Shown here one piece after another: positions 1 through 7,304 of a DNA stretch of 40,576 bases. Below the pieces are notes generated by a model. The model saw only the letters and a program-made list of their open reading frames with translations, was not told where the DNA came from and ran no database searches. Location of the stretch: positions 1 to 40,576 of the forward strand of contig NZ_JAGAXX010000035.1 in NCBI RefSeq assembly GCF_017940815.1, given 5' to 3'. This DNA is from Methanobrevibacter sp. Its GTDB lineage: Archaea; Methanobacteriota; Methanobacteria; Methanobacteriales; Methanobacteriaceae. Made by a program: the position numbers and the translations under genes. The number at the start of each line of letters is the position of its first letter. Positions within the stretch are counted from its first letter, which is position 1.

Positions 1-135
1 ATAAAAAAAGAGTTAAAAGTCAAAACACGCAAATGGAAATGCACAAACTGCGGAAAAACACATGATAGAGACATAAACGCCGCAATTAATATACTAAACC
101 GCTGGTTCAACGGGGATAGCCTGAAAAAACATTAA
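1..135 (+). CDS. tnpB: TnpB-like protein, C-terminal fragment (cut by window edge)
   Basis: Frame 1 is open from base 1 to the TAA at 133-135, giving the last 44 residues of an IS605 OrfB/TnpB-type protein. It contains the end of the zinc-ribbon (CTNCGKTHDRDINAAINI), where the second CxxC pair and the HDRD-N-A segment with the RuvC-III aspartate are visible. TnpB proteins are RNA-guided nucleases that help retain IS200/IS605 elements. The N-terminal part is beyond the window, so whether the full gene is intact cannot be judged. Confidence 0.8.
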   Translation: MKKELKVKTRKWKCTNCGKTHDRDINAAINILNRWFNGDSLKKH

Positions 136-199
136 AATTAATCAATCAAATGAAAAAAAATTCAGGAATCCCCACCCTCTTAAGGGCGGGGTGGTTCAA
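1..199 (+). mobile_element. Right end of an IS200/IS605-family element
   Basis: The window opens inside the 3' end of a tnpB-like gene. Its stop codon is followed by a GC-rich hairpin at 172-194 (CCACCC pairing with GGGTGG, inner CTTAAG loop) in otherwise AT-rich DNA. A TCAA tetranucleotide lies at 196-199, just after the hairpin. A subterminal hairpin followed by such a tetranucleotide is the usual right-end architecture of IS200/IS605 elements, so the element probably stops near 199. In this family the tnpB 3' end and right end also encode the guide (omega) RNA, so 80-199 may be transcribed as such. The left end lies outside the window. Confidence 0.7.
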
Positions 200-281
200 T
201 GAATCAAGGATTTTTCACAATAATTTTTAATTAGATTATGAATAGATATTAATATTGAATGTGATTAATGTGGATGATAAA

Positions 282-923
282 ATGGCTATTGATTTGACTG
301 ATATCGGAATTGAAGAAGGACAGAAATATGAAGGGATTTACACTACAATGAGCAATGACGGTGTAAAAAATGCTGCGCCAATAGGAATTGTGTGCAAGGG
401 CAAGAACAAACTCGGATGCAGGTTATTTGTCGGCACCCAAACCCTTAAAAACATCATGGAAACACGCAAGTATGTTGTAAACATCACTTTTGACCCTATA
501 AACTTTGTAAAGTCAACCATCGGAAACCTGGATATTGAAGAGTTTACAGATGATGAGGACATTGCAATATTGAAAAATGCCGAAGCGTATATTATTTGCG
601 ATGTCACAGACATTAGAAAAATGGACCCGATTAGGGACCATGTAACCTCAAACGGGGAGGCTTATATCGTAAGCAGCGATGTTGTTGAAATCGTCAAAAA
701 CCATCCATGCGCAAAGGCTTTAAACCGAGGTGTGTTTGCACTTCTGGAATGCCTTACAAACTATACTCGACTCGACCTTGTCAGCAAGGAGCAGCAGGAT
801 TATTTTGTCGGAAGGTTTAATGAAAACAACCGTATGATCAAGAGGGTTTCAGGGCCTGATACAATAGAAGCCATGGAGATTCTTAAAAACAGCATGATGG
901 AAAAGGGCTTTGACGTTGAATAA
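282..923 (+). CDS. DUF447 family protein (FMN-binding split-barrel-like)
   Basis: Encodes about 213 residues from ATG 282. It matches the archaeal DUF447 family as I recognise it, with an N-terminal half resembling flavin reductase-like split-barrel proteins (LTDIGIEEGQKYEGIYTT, then a strand-rich segment with VGTQTLKNI) and an acidic, helical C-terminal half. Members are assumed to bind FMN; the substrate is unknown. A longer reading from TTG 255 is possible, but ATG 282 has the better upstream GGATGA and starts closer to the conserved region. The gene stands alone between an IS end and a small minus-strand ORF. No signal peptide or membrane segment is visible. Confidence 0.75.
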   Translation: MAIDLTDIGIEEGQKYEGIYTTMSNDGVKNAAPIGIVCKGKNKLGCRLFVGTQTLKNIMETRKYVVNITFDPINFVKSTIGNLDIEEFTDDEDIAILKNAEAYIICDVTDIRKMDPIRDHVTSNGEAYIVSSDVVEIVKNHPCAKALNRGVFALLECLTNYTRLDLVSKEQQDYFVGRFNENNRMIKRVSGPDTIEAMEILKNSMMEKGFDVE

Positions 924-993
924 CAGGATTAGTTGAGCACATGTGTGTTGAAACCAAAAATAGTCATTATTTCAACAAATGGATTTAATTAGG

Positions 994-1122
994 TTATTTG
1001 CTCCAGTCATCACACGTGTCATCCATTTTAACTAGTTTTTCATGCAATCTGCAGTAATATTGGGTGCAAAGGCCGATATCAAATTCCATATGCTTGCAGT
1101 TATAGCATTCCTTTTCATCCAT
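994..1122 (-). CDS. Small Cys-rich protein (42 aa), putative zinc-binding
   Basis: A 42-residue minus-strand frame starts MDEKECYNCKHMEFDIG and ends DDTCDDWSK. It holds CxxC at residues 6 and 9, Cys 19, Cys 24, His 28 and Cys 37, a spacing that suggests one or two metal sites. The high Cys content, the charge pattern and the lack of rare codons argue for a real gene, although it lies alone in an intergenic region. A G-rich stretch upstream of the ATG (GGGGAAAATATC) could be a weak ribosome binding site. I do not recognise a named family. Short Cys-rich proteins of this kind are common in methanogens. Confidence 0.6.
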   Translation of the reverse strand: MDEKECYNCKHMEFDIGLCTQYYCRLHEKLVKMDDTCDDWSK

Positions 1123-1525
1123 GATATTTTCCCCAAAAGTTATTCTTTTTTAAATGCGGTCAGTTGGTACCGTCTATGTATTTTTTCTGAAATAAGTTTT
1201 TCTAGTTAGGAATTCCACGCTTGCTGTTAAAACATTGCGATTATAAAATGTGTCTAAATCTTGTATTTTTTTAAATTAAACCAAATTTTGTTCTTATTGC
1301 TGTATTTTGTAATATATTTTCTACAATTGTAAATAGGTATATAAATATCAGTTTTCATGATTAAGAGTTAATTTTTCTATGATTTGAAATATATTTGATA
1401 CATTCGCTCTTGTTAAATAAATATATAAATAACTGATAAAATCATATTTGCATTTAAATTATTTTAAATAAATTTAAATATTGTTCCAAAGAAATTTAAT
1501 TATGAATAATATTTTGAGGAAAATT
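1123..1525. other. AT-rich intergenic region upstream of adhesin gene 1
   Basis: No convincing ORF or RNA gene is seen. It holds the TATCAG-type site at 1341-1354 and a TATA-like box near 1420-1430 (AAATATATAAATAA) about 100 bp before the adhesin start. An isolated inverted TATCAG hexamer lies at 1433-1438. A GAGGA ribosome binding site lies at 1516-1520. Confidence 0.5.
1341..1356 (+). repeat. TATCAG-core site 1 (candidate recombinase site or promoter element)
   Basis: ATAAA-TATCAG-TTTTC lies 185 bp upstream of adhesin gene 1. The preceding bases AGGTAT match the AGGTAC that precedes the site at 7131, so the left arms agree at 10 of 11 positions. The right arm has diverged and lacks the dyad. 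It also overlaps a TATAAATA-like box, so a promoter role is an alternative. Confidence 0.45.
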
Positions 1526-1532
1526 ATGACAT

Positions 1533-4500
1533 ATGATAAATATGTATTACATTTTTTTTATATTAGTGTGCATTTTGATTTCAATCACATCAGTATCTGC
1601 AGTTGATTTAAATGATACTGTTGGTCATGATGTTTTAAATGATGTTGGAGAGAAATCATATGGTGACCTTAATATTAAAATTAATGGAGAAAATTTGAAT
1701 TTTACTTTTGAAAGTGATTATAAATTTAATGGTGAAATTGACAAAAATTATTCTGGTGGAGTCAATATAACCAAGGATAATTTTATAATTGATGGGAATA
1801 ATCATCGAATTGACTGTGGCGGTCAATCCAGAGCGTTCTATATCACAGGAAAGAATGTTGAAATAAATAATTTAATTATTGAAAATGCCTTTTACGGGTA
1901 TGGTTCGGCAATTAGAACTGGCTCCCAGTTAACATTGAACAATGTTACCTTCATAAATTGCTTAGGGGATAATGAAACTTATAGTGGAGGTGCCATTTTT
2001 TCTTACAGGACTACATTAAACGTTAATAATTGTAGATTCATTGATAATGGTGGAAAAAATGGTGCTTCACTCACTTCTTTAAGATCTACGGTCAATGTTG
2101 TCAACTCCACATTCATCAGCGGTAGCGATATGATTATTAATGGACATATATATTTGGAAAACTCACAGTTGACTGTTGACAGTTCCAATTTTTTAAATAC
2201 TACCTCAAAATATGCTACTGCAATTTTTTTAATGGATGATGGAAACTTAAATATTAAAAATTCTAAATTCAAAAACCTGTTTGCTTATAAAACTGCAGGT
2301 GCAATCGGAGCAAAAGTTGTATCAGATTTAACTGTTTCAAACTGTGAATTTGACAATGTATCTAGCGCAAACAATGGAGGTGCAATTTTTGTTGACATGA
2401 AAGGTTATGATGGGGCGTTATATAAACTTGAAATTGAAAATTCAGTATTTAACAACTGTTATTCCGGTTTTGGAGGTTCCATACTTCAATTGGATGGATA
2501 TTTGGTTATTAACAATACAAATTTCACTTCCAGTATTGCACATTATGAAGGCGGTGCAGTTTATACAAGTGATGCCTATGTAGGGATTTCCAATTCAAAA
2601 TTCAAATACAATAGTCTGATTGACGAAATGTCTTATGGAGGGGCATGTTATTTTGATAATGGTGCTGTAACCCTAGATGGAAATTCTTTTGAAAACAATA
2701 TGGCTTTTGAAGGGGCTTCAGTTTATGCATATGATGTGACTTTAAACTTAATCGGAAATTACTTCAACAATCCCTCTGATGCGATAAGCATATACACAGT
2801 ATATGGAAAAATGGATGAAGAACGGGATAACAATTATAGTTCAGATGTTAAATCTTTCAACAACACCAATAACTTCTATAATTTTGAAGGCAGTGCGAGT
2901 TCATTTATAATAATCAACAACACTCTTTCATTTGATGAGATGCCTGAAAAATTTGATTTGAGAAGCTATGGGTGGATTACTCCAGTTAAAAGCCAGGGGT
3001 TCGCGGGATCCTGCTGGGCATTTGGAAATCTTGCGGCACTGGAATCATCATTGCTGAGATATGCAAATAAGACATATTCCCTATCAGTGAACAATATGCA
3101 GAATTCAATGCTCAAGTATTCAAAATATGGAGATTCTTCTATGAAGGAAGGGGGAATTGCATTTTCCGCTGTTGCTTATTTGATTGACTGGCTTGGAATC
3201 TTTCCCGAAGAATATGACGGTTACGATGAACTGGGTAAGATATCCTCATTGGCCATAACTCCCGAAGACATCCATATTCAAAATGTGGTTGTCATTGCCC
3301 CAATAAAAAATGCTTCAGATAGGGATTTAATCAAAGATTCTTTAATAAAATATGGGGCTGTATCAACAGCTCATTACGCAAATTTCGATAAAAGTAAATA
3401 TTTCAACGAGTCAAGTTCTGCACAATATTTTTATGGCACACACAATGCAAATCATAGGGTTTGTATTGTGGGGTGGGATGACAGCTATTCAAGATATAAT
3501 TTCCTAAACACTCCTGAAGGTGACGGTGCATGGATTTGCAAAAACAGTTGGGGAACTGATTGGGGTGATGGAGGATACTTCTACGTGTCTTATTACGACA
3601 CCTCATTTGCAACCAAAGAGAGTATTTGTTACATAGTTAACAATGATTCATACACCCGGATTTATCAGCATGATGTTGGCGGGGAAGGTAAATGGATGGA
3701 AAGATCCAAGTATTATGCCAATGTTTTCACCGCCGATGAGGATGAATTTATTGGGGCTGTCGGAACATTTTTCAATCAAAGTGGCATTGAATATGAGTTT
3801 ACAATATCCGTAAACGATGTTGATGTACATACTCAAAAGGGAATAAGCAAATTTAGGGGATATGAAACAATCAAACTGGATAAACTCGTTCCAATTAAAA
3901 AAGGGGAAAAATTTAAAGTCACATTTAAGAACATGCTCTATGCCGTCAATACCCTCAGAATTCACCCTCAAATGGGACAGTCTTTTGTTAGTAATGATGG
4001 TGAATCCTGGCAAGATTTGAGTAATTCACTCTCTGTAGCGCTTCTCAAGGCATATGCAGTTTCTCAAATGCCTGCTGAAATTGATATAACTAATGAAACA
4101 ATTGATTTGAAAGTTGGTGACACTGTTCAGCTCAATGCTACTTTGAATCCGGCTGATGCAGGTAATCTGACATATTCTTCAATCAATGGAAGTGTTGTCA
4201 AAGTATCTGATGATGGTTCAATTGTTGCCGTTGGTAAAGGTACTGCCATTGTCACTGTTTCATTTGCTGGAAATGATAAATATGCTTCTGATTTAAAAAC
4301 AGTTACTATCAATGTAGGTAAGGTTTCCACCAATCTGGCTGCAGCAGATGTGACTGCAACTTATAATGTCAATAAATATCTTGTAATCACATTGAAAGAC
4401 AGTAAAGGAAAACCTTTAGTTGGTGCAGGTGTCACTGTTGACTTGAACGGTGCTAAAACCTACACTACTGACAGTAACGGTCAGGTTCAGGTGTCAACCA

Positions 4501-5114
4501 ATGGACTTGCTCCTAAGACTTACACTGCAAGAATAACATTCGACGGAAATACCAACTATGAAAAATCCGCCAAAAATGTTAAAGTCACTGTCAAGAAGGC
4601 AACTCCTAAGTTGACTGCCAAAAAGAAAACCTTTAAGACAACTACAAAAACCAAAAAGTACACTATTACATTAAAGGACAATACCGGCAAGGCAATCAAG
4701 AATGCCAAAGTCACCCTGAAAGTCAAAGGCAAAACCTACAAGGCAACCACAAACAGCAAAGGCAAAGCAGTCTTCAAAATCAAAAATCTCAAAAAGAAAG
4801 GAACCTTCAAGGCAACAGTAACCTATAAAGGAAACAAATACTACAACAAGGTATCCAAAAAAGCCAATATTAAAGTCATTGTCACCTTCAAGACAGTATC
4901 CAAAGGAAGCAAGGACAAATCCACAGTTAAAGAAATCCAACAGGCCTTAAAAGACCATGGATACTACATCTCATACAAAGGCCACTACCTTAAGGTTGAC
5001 GGTAAATTCAAAGGCTGCACTGAAAGATCCGTCAAGGAGTTCCAAAAGGACAAAGGCCTTAAAGTGACCGGTAAGGTTGATGAAAAGACCGCCAAAAAAC
5101 TTGGTTTAATTTAA
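1533..5114 (+). CDS. Secreted adhesin-like protein: beta-helix, C1A cysteine protease, Ig-like domains and cell-wall-binding domain
   Basis: 1193 residues. Signal peptide about 1-23 (hydrophobic run ending SVSA). Residues about 40-430 are right-handed beta-helix repeats (GGAIF, NNCxFxNN patterns). Residues about 450-720 form a papain-like C1A peptidase with Gln488, Cys494 (GSCWAF), His641 (NHRVCIVGWDD) and Asn671 (KNSWGTDWG), so all catalytic residues are present. A Big_2-like domain follows at about 850-928, two further Ig-like domains at about 930-1120, and a PG_binding_1-like domain at about 1122-1193. The product is probably anchored to the pseudomurein wall with the protease outward. The start is uncertain: GAGGA at 1516-1520 is ideally placed for ATG 1526, which is out of frame and reaches a stop after 25 codons. 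Losing one T from the T8 tract at 1552-1559 would join that ATG to this frame. Confidence 0.9.
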   Translation: MINMYYIFFILVCILISITSVSAVDLNDTVGHDVLNDVGEKSYGDLNIKINGENLNFTFESDYKFNGEIDKNYSGGVNITKDNFIIDGNNHRIDCGGQSRAFYITGKNVEINNLIIENAFYGYGSAIRTGSQLTLNNVTFINCLGDNETYSGGAIFSYRTTLNVNNCRFIDNGGKNGASLTSLRSTVNVVNSTFISGSDMIINGHIYLENSQLTVDSSNFLNTTSKYATAIFLMDDGNLNIKNSKFKNLFAYKTAGAIGAKVVSDLTVSNCEFDNVSSANNGGAIFVDMKGYDGALYKLEIENSVFNNCYSGFGGSILQLDGYLVINNTNFTSSIAHYEGGAVYTSDAYVGISNSKFKYNSLIDEMSYGGACYFDNGAVTLDGNSFENNMAFEGASVYAYDVTLNLIGNYFNNPSDAISIYTVYGKMDEERDNNYSSDVKSFNNTNNFYNFEGSASSFIIINNTLSFDEMPEKFDLRSYGWITPVKSQGFAGSCWAFGNLAALESSLLRYANKTYSLSVNNMQNSMLKYSKYGDSSMKEGGIAFSAVAYLIDWLGIFPEEYDGYDELGKISSLAITPEDIHIQNVVVIAPIKNASDRDLIKDSLIKYGAVSTAHYANFDKSKYFNESSSAQYFYGTHNANHRVCIVGWDDSYSRYNFLNTPEGDGAWICKNSWGTDWGDGGYFYVSYYDTSFATKESICYIVNNDSYTRIYQHDVGGEGKWMERSKYYANVFTADEDEFIGAVGTFFNQSGIEYEFTISVNDVDVHTQKGISKFRGYETIKLDKLVPIKKGEKFKVTFKNMLYAVNTLRIHPQMGQSFVSNDGESWQDLSNSLSVALLKAYAVSQMPAEIDITNETIDLKVGDTVQLNATLNPADAGNLTYSSINGSVVKVSDDGSIVAVGKGTAIVTVSFAGNDKYASDLKTVTINVGKVSTNLAAADVTATYNVNKYLVITLKDSKGKPLVGAGVTVDLNGAKTYTTDSNGQVQVSTNGLAPKTYTARITFDGNTNYEKSAKNVKVTVKKATPKLTAKKKTFKTTTKTKKYTITLKDNTGKAIKNAKVTLKVKGKTYKATTNSKGKAVFKIKNLKKKGTFKATVTYKGNKYYNKVSKKANIKVIVTFKTVSKGSKDKSTVKEIQQALKDHGYYISYKGHYLKVDGKFKGCTERSVKEFQKDKGLKVTGKVDEKTAKKLGLI
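4320..5114 (+). repeat. Shared 3' module, copy 1 (direct repeat with 9062-9856)
   Basis: The last 265 codons of adhesin gene 1 align without gaps to the last 265 codons of adhesin gene 2 at a constant offset of 4742 bp. A 90-bp stretch (4728-4817 versus 9470-9559) is identical. The module encodes two Ig-like domains and the wall-binding domain. Direct repeats this similar allow homologous recombination or gene conversion. Confidence 0.9.
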
Positions 5115-5121
5115 ATTTAAT

Positions 5122-5158
5122 GTGGATGCAATTGCATCTGCACTTTTTTCTTTTTTTT
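5122..5158 (+). terminator. Hairpin plus T-tract after adhesin gene 1
   Basis: GATGCAATTGCATC (5125-5138) is a perfect 14-bp palindrome, bordered by GTG and CAC. It is followed by T-runs at 5144-5158. It lies 10 bp after the stop codon and resembles an intrinsic terminator. Archaeal termination often needs only the T-tract. Confidence 0.6.
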
Positions 5159-5229
5159 GCATTTTTCATTTAATCATTTTTTAATAGGTACTGCTTTTTT
5201 TTAGTTTTTAAAGTCAAATCAATATGTGT

Positions 5230-5250
5230 ATAAATATCAGTTTATCTGCC
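5230..5250 (+). repeat. TATCAG-core site 2, perfect 21-bp direct repeat with 7131-7151
   Basis: The 21 bases are identical to 7131-7151, with unrelated flanks beyond. The first 16 bases, ATAAATATCAGTTTAT, are 5-bp inverted arms around a 6-bp asymmetric core. It lies between the adhesin 1 terminator and the 3' end of the toxin gene. No plus-strand gene starts downstream, which argues against a simple promoter role here. Confidence 0.7.
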
Positions 5251-5287
5251 AATAGAAAATTAAATAGTTTAACCCGATTTGGAAAAA

Positions 5288-5542
5288 CTATTGGTATACT
5301 TTTGAGCGGTCTTCAATACGTCCAATATAAATGCAATTGTTTTCTACTCTAAAACAGATTCTATAATTTCCTTTTCTTGCTCTTTTGTATTTTGGATATT
5401 TTTTTACTTTTTTATAGTTACTGTCTTCTGGATTGTTTATTATTTCTTCTAATTTTTCACGGATTATTTTGTAAGCTATTGGATTTTTCTTTTTATAGTA
5501 TTTCAATTGTTTTAAAGCAGAACGTTTAAATTCAAGTTCCAT
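5288..5542 (-). CDS. RelE/ParE-type toxin
   Basis: 84 residues from ATG 5542 (87 if the upstream ATG at 5551 is used). It matches the RelE/ParE superfamily: an N-terminal MELEFKRSALKQL segment, a helical middle, then a strand region KGNYRICFRVENNCIYIGRIEDRSKVYQ with the basic residues Arg61, Arg65 and Arg79 and Tyr83 expected of ribosome-dependent mRNA interferases. I chose 5542 because family members begin right at the first strand. The ATG at 5551 overlaps the antitoxin end by 8 bp and could also serve by translational coupling. The gene is cotranscribed after its antitoxin. Activity as an interferase is inferred from the family. Confidence 0.85.
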   Translation of the reverse strand: MELEFKRSALKQLKYYKKKNPIAYKIIREKLEEIINNPEDSNYKKVKKYPKYKRARKGNYRICFRVENNCIYIGRIEDRSKVYQ

Positions 5543-5543
5543 A

Positions 5544-5765
5544 TTAATCATCTAGATATGCATCAAGTTCGTCTAATGAAGAAAAGTGAACTCCTTCACC
5601 ATTTGCAAATTCTTTATCTGCTTCAATTAAGTCTTTAATCTCCTGATATTCTTCATAATCATCTAATACTTTAGAGATAATGTCATTGAAAGAATCATTC
5701 TTATGTCCAATGTCTGCTAATCTTTCATGATTAAATAAACTGACTCTGATAGATTTTGTTTCCAT
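5544..5765 (-). CDS. Antitoxin of the RelE-type pair (DUF7557-like, DNA-binding N terminus)
   Basis: 73 residues. The N-terminal strand KSIRVSLFNHERLADIGHKNDSFNDIISKVLDDYEE is typical of small archaeal antitoxins with a ribbon-helix-helix-like fold. The acidic C-terminal tail (GVHFSSLDELDAYLDD) should wrap the toxin. The ATG has a strong GGTGATG ribosome binding site on the minus strand (5771-5777) and a TATA-like box at 5801-5812. An 18-bp perfect palindrome abuts this box on its upstream side, as expected of autoregulation by the antitoxin or the complex. It is the first gene of the two-gene operon. Confidence 0.82.
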   Translation of the reverse strand: METKSIRVSLFNHERLADIGHKNDSFNDIISKVLDDYEEYQEIKDLIEADKEFANGEGVHFSSLDELDAYLDD

Positions 5766-5812
5766 TTATACATCACCAATAATATATTTTGTAGTTTTAA
5801 GTATATATAGTT

Positions 5813-5830
5813 TACAAGGTATACCTTGTA
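5813..5830. promoter_or_regulatory. Perfect 18-bp palindrome, candidate operator of the toxin-antitoxin operon
   Basis: TACAAGGTATACCTTGTA is its own reverse complement. It lies directly upstream of the minus-strand TATA box of the antitoxin gene (5801-5812), where bound protein would block TFB/TBP. Autoregulation through such a palindrome is usual for toxin-antitoxin operons; the binding protein is inferred. Confidence 0.7.
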
Positions 5831-5886
5831 TACATAATCAACAATATTGCTCAATTTTATATATTTTTTTGTATATGACAAAAAAT

Positions 5887-5902
5887 ATTAATATCAGTTA
5901 AT
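5887..5902 (+). repeat. TATCAG-core site 3
   Basis: ATTAATATCAGTTAAT has the same TATCAG core as sites 2 and 4 but different arms: ATTAA pairs with TTAAT instead of ATAAA with TTTAT. Both arms changed together so the dyad is kept, and CT follows as in sites 2 and 4. It lies between the toxin-antitoxin promoter and the recombinase gene. Confidence 0.5.
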
Positions 5903-5932
5903 CTCTCTAACATTTGGTTTTCGTTTAAAATT

Positions 5933-5982
5933 TTAGGTTTATAAGACTAACTTTTCTATTTTTTTATTAAATTTAGGTTTAT
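5933..5982 (+). repeat. TTAGGTTTAT direct repeat pair, 40 bp apart
   Basis: TTAGGTTTAT at 5933-5942 and 5973-5982, each preceded by an A/T stretch and followed by (A/G)AGA, lies 80-130 bp upstream of the recombinase ATG. The 40-bp spacing is close to four helical turns. It could be an accessory binding site for the recombinase or a regulator, or an AT-rich coincidence. Confidence 0.35.
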
Positions 5983-6062
5983 GAGAAAAATTTAGTGTCA
6001 AAGTTTCTGTTGCATATGTTTTCCAGTATGATTTAATAGATATTGTCATATGGTGATTTTAA

Positions 6063-7058
6063 ATGAAAAATGAATTGATCAGATTAATAGAAAGTAATAT
6101 AGGGCATTATCTAAATGAAATTCAATTGGCACAACTTAATGAATGTCTAAAAAGTATTTTGAATGAATTTGAAGTGTTTAAAAAGGACAATATTTTATCG
6201 GCTGATGAATCAAAAGAAAATCGGGAATTGTTGGTGTCTTTTCTTTCAGCCAAACAAATTGAGGGATGTTCTGAAAAAACCATTGATTATTACAGAAACA
6301 TGATTTCCAGGATGTTGAGGTCAGTTAATCTTAAAATCGAAAGCATCACAACTGATGATTTGAGAAAATATTTGGCAGACTATAAAAATCAGAGTAATGC
6401 ATCCAAATCAACGATTGACAATATCCGAAGAGTTCTGTCTAGTTTTTTCAGCTGGCTTGAGGATGAGGGATATATTTCAAAAAATCCCGTTAGAAGAATT
6501 CATAGGATTAAAACCAAAAGGGTAGTTAAAGAGGTTTTAAGCGATGAAAATTTTGAAGTCCTAAGGGACAAGTGTGATAACATCAGGGATTTGGCAATGA
6601 TTGAGCTTTTAGCATCAACCGGTATACGTGTAGGGGAACTTGTAAATCTAAATATTGATGATATTCTTTTTAGTGAAAGGGAATGTGTTGTATTGGGCAA
6701 GGGTGACAGTGAACGTATAGTTTACTTTGATGCAAAAACAAAAATTCACCTTCAAAAATACTTGGAGTCAAGAAACGATGATAATCCCGCACTATTCGTG
6801 TCACTTAGAAAACCTCACAATCGGTTGGGAATTCCTGGTGTTGAAAAAAGAATGCGTAAACTTGGCAATGAAGCTAAAATCAAAAAAATACATCCACATA
6901 AGTTCAGAAGAACAATGGCAACAAATGCAATTGATAAAGGAATGCCGATTGAACAGGTTCAAAGGCTGTTGGGTCATGTACAGATTGACACTACCATGCA
7001 ATATGCAATGGTGAATCAAAACAACGTGAAAATATCACATAGGAAATTCATCGGATAA
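6063..7058 (+). CDS. Xer-like tyrosine recombinase/integrase
   Basis: 331 residues, the size of XerC/D-type recombinases plus about 50 extra N-terminal residues. The SAM-like core-binding domain is at about 55-140 and the catalytic domain at about 155-330. All active-site residues are seen: Arg189 (STGIRVGE), Lys213, His279 and Arg282 (HPHKFRR), His305 (RLLGH) and nucleophile Tyr314 (TTMQYAMV). GGTGAT five bases before the ATG fixes the start. It sits between two adhesin genes and inside a 21-bp direct repeat, so it may act on those sites. It is probably not the chromosome-dimer resolvase XerA, but this cannot be excluded from one window. Confidence 0.9.
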   Translation: MKNELIRLIESNIGHYLNEIQLAQLNECLKSILNEFEVFKKDNILSADESKENRELLVSFLSAKQIEGCSEKTIDYYRNMISRMLRSVNLKIESITTDDLRKYLADYKNQSNASKSTIDNIRRVLSSFFSWLEDEGYISKNPVRRIHRIKTKRVVKEVLSDENFEVLRDKCDNIRDLAMIELLASTGIRVGELVNLNIDDILFSERECVVLGKGDSERIVYFDAKTKIHLQKYLESRNDDNPALFVSLRKPHNRLGIPGVEKRMRKLGNEAKIKKIHPHKFRRTMATNAIDKGMPIEQVQRLLGHVQIDTTMQYAMVNQNNVKISHRKFIG

Positions 7059-7130
7059 TCTTGTTCGTATTTTAAATTTTAGGTGTTTTGGTGGATATTT
7101 CTTCCATTATTTTCTTAAAATGGTAGGTAC

Positions 7131-7151
7131 ATAAATATCAGTTTATCTGCC
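7131..7151 (+). repeat. TATCAG-core site 4, perfect 21-bp direct repeat with 5230-5250
   Basis: Identical over 21 bases to 5230-5250. With flanks, the arms AGGTACATAAA and TTTATCTGCCC match as an inverted repeat at 8 of 11 positions around the TATCAG spacer, which is the arm-6 bp-arm geometry of Xer-type sites. It lies 73 bp after the recombinase gene and 174 bp upstream of the adhesin 2 start. A TATA-like element at 7173-7185 lies downstream. Confidence 0.65.
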
Positions 7152-7304
7152 CTTCATGTCTCTGGTATAGTTATGTATAAATATATTTATTGATAGATTT
7201 TTATTCATGTTTTAGATGTTTTAAACAAAGGATATGTATTTTTATGATTGTTTGAATGATATAAAACATTTTTAGTATATAATTTTCAGGGGTTCAGGGA
7301 GAAA

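Noticed and set aside
172-194. Ordinary intrinsic terminator
   Set aside because: The hairpin lacks a T-tract and is followed by TCAA, fitting the right end of an IS200/IS605 element better.
255-284. TTG 255 as start of the DUF447 gene
   Set aside because: No ribosome binding site is seen before it, and the extra nine residues precede the family's conserved start.
1433-1438. Inverted TATCAG copy (CTGATA) downstream of site 1, which would allow promoter inversion
   Set aside because: Only the hexamer matches and the arms do not. Hexamers recur by chance in 40 kb, as does another copy near 38295.
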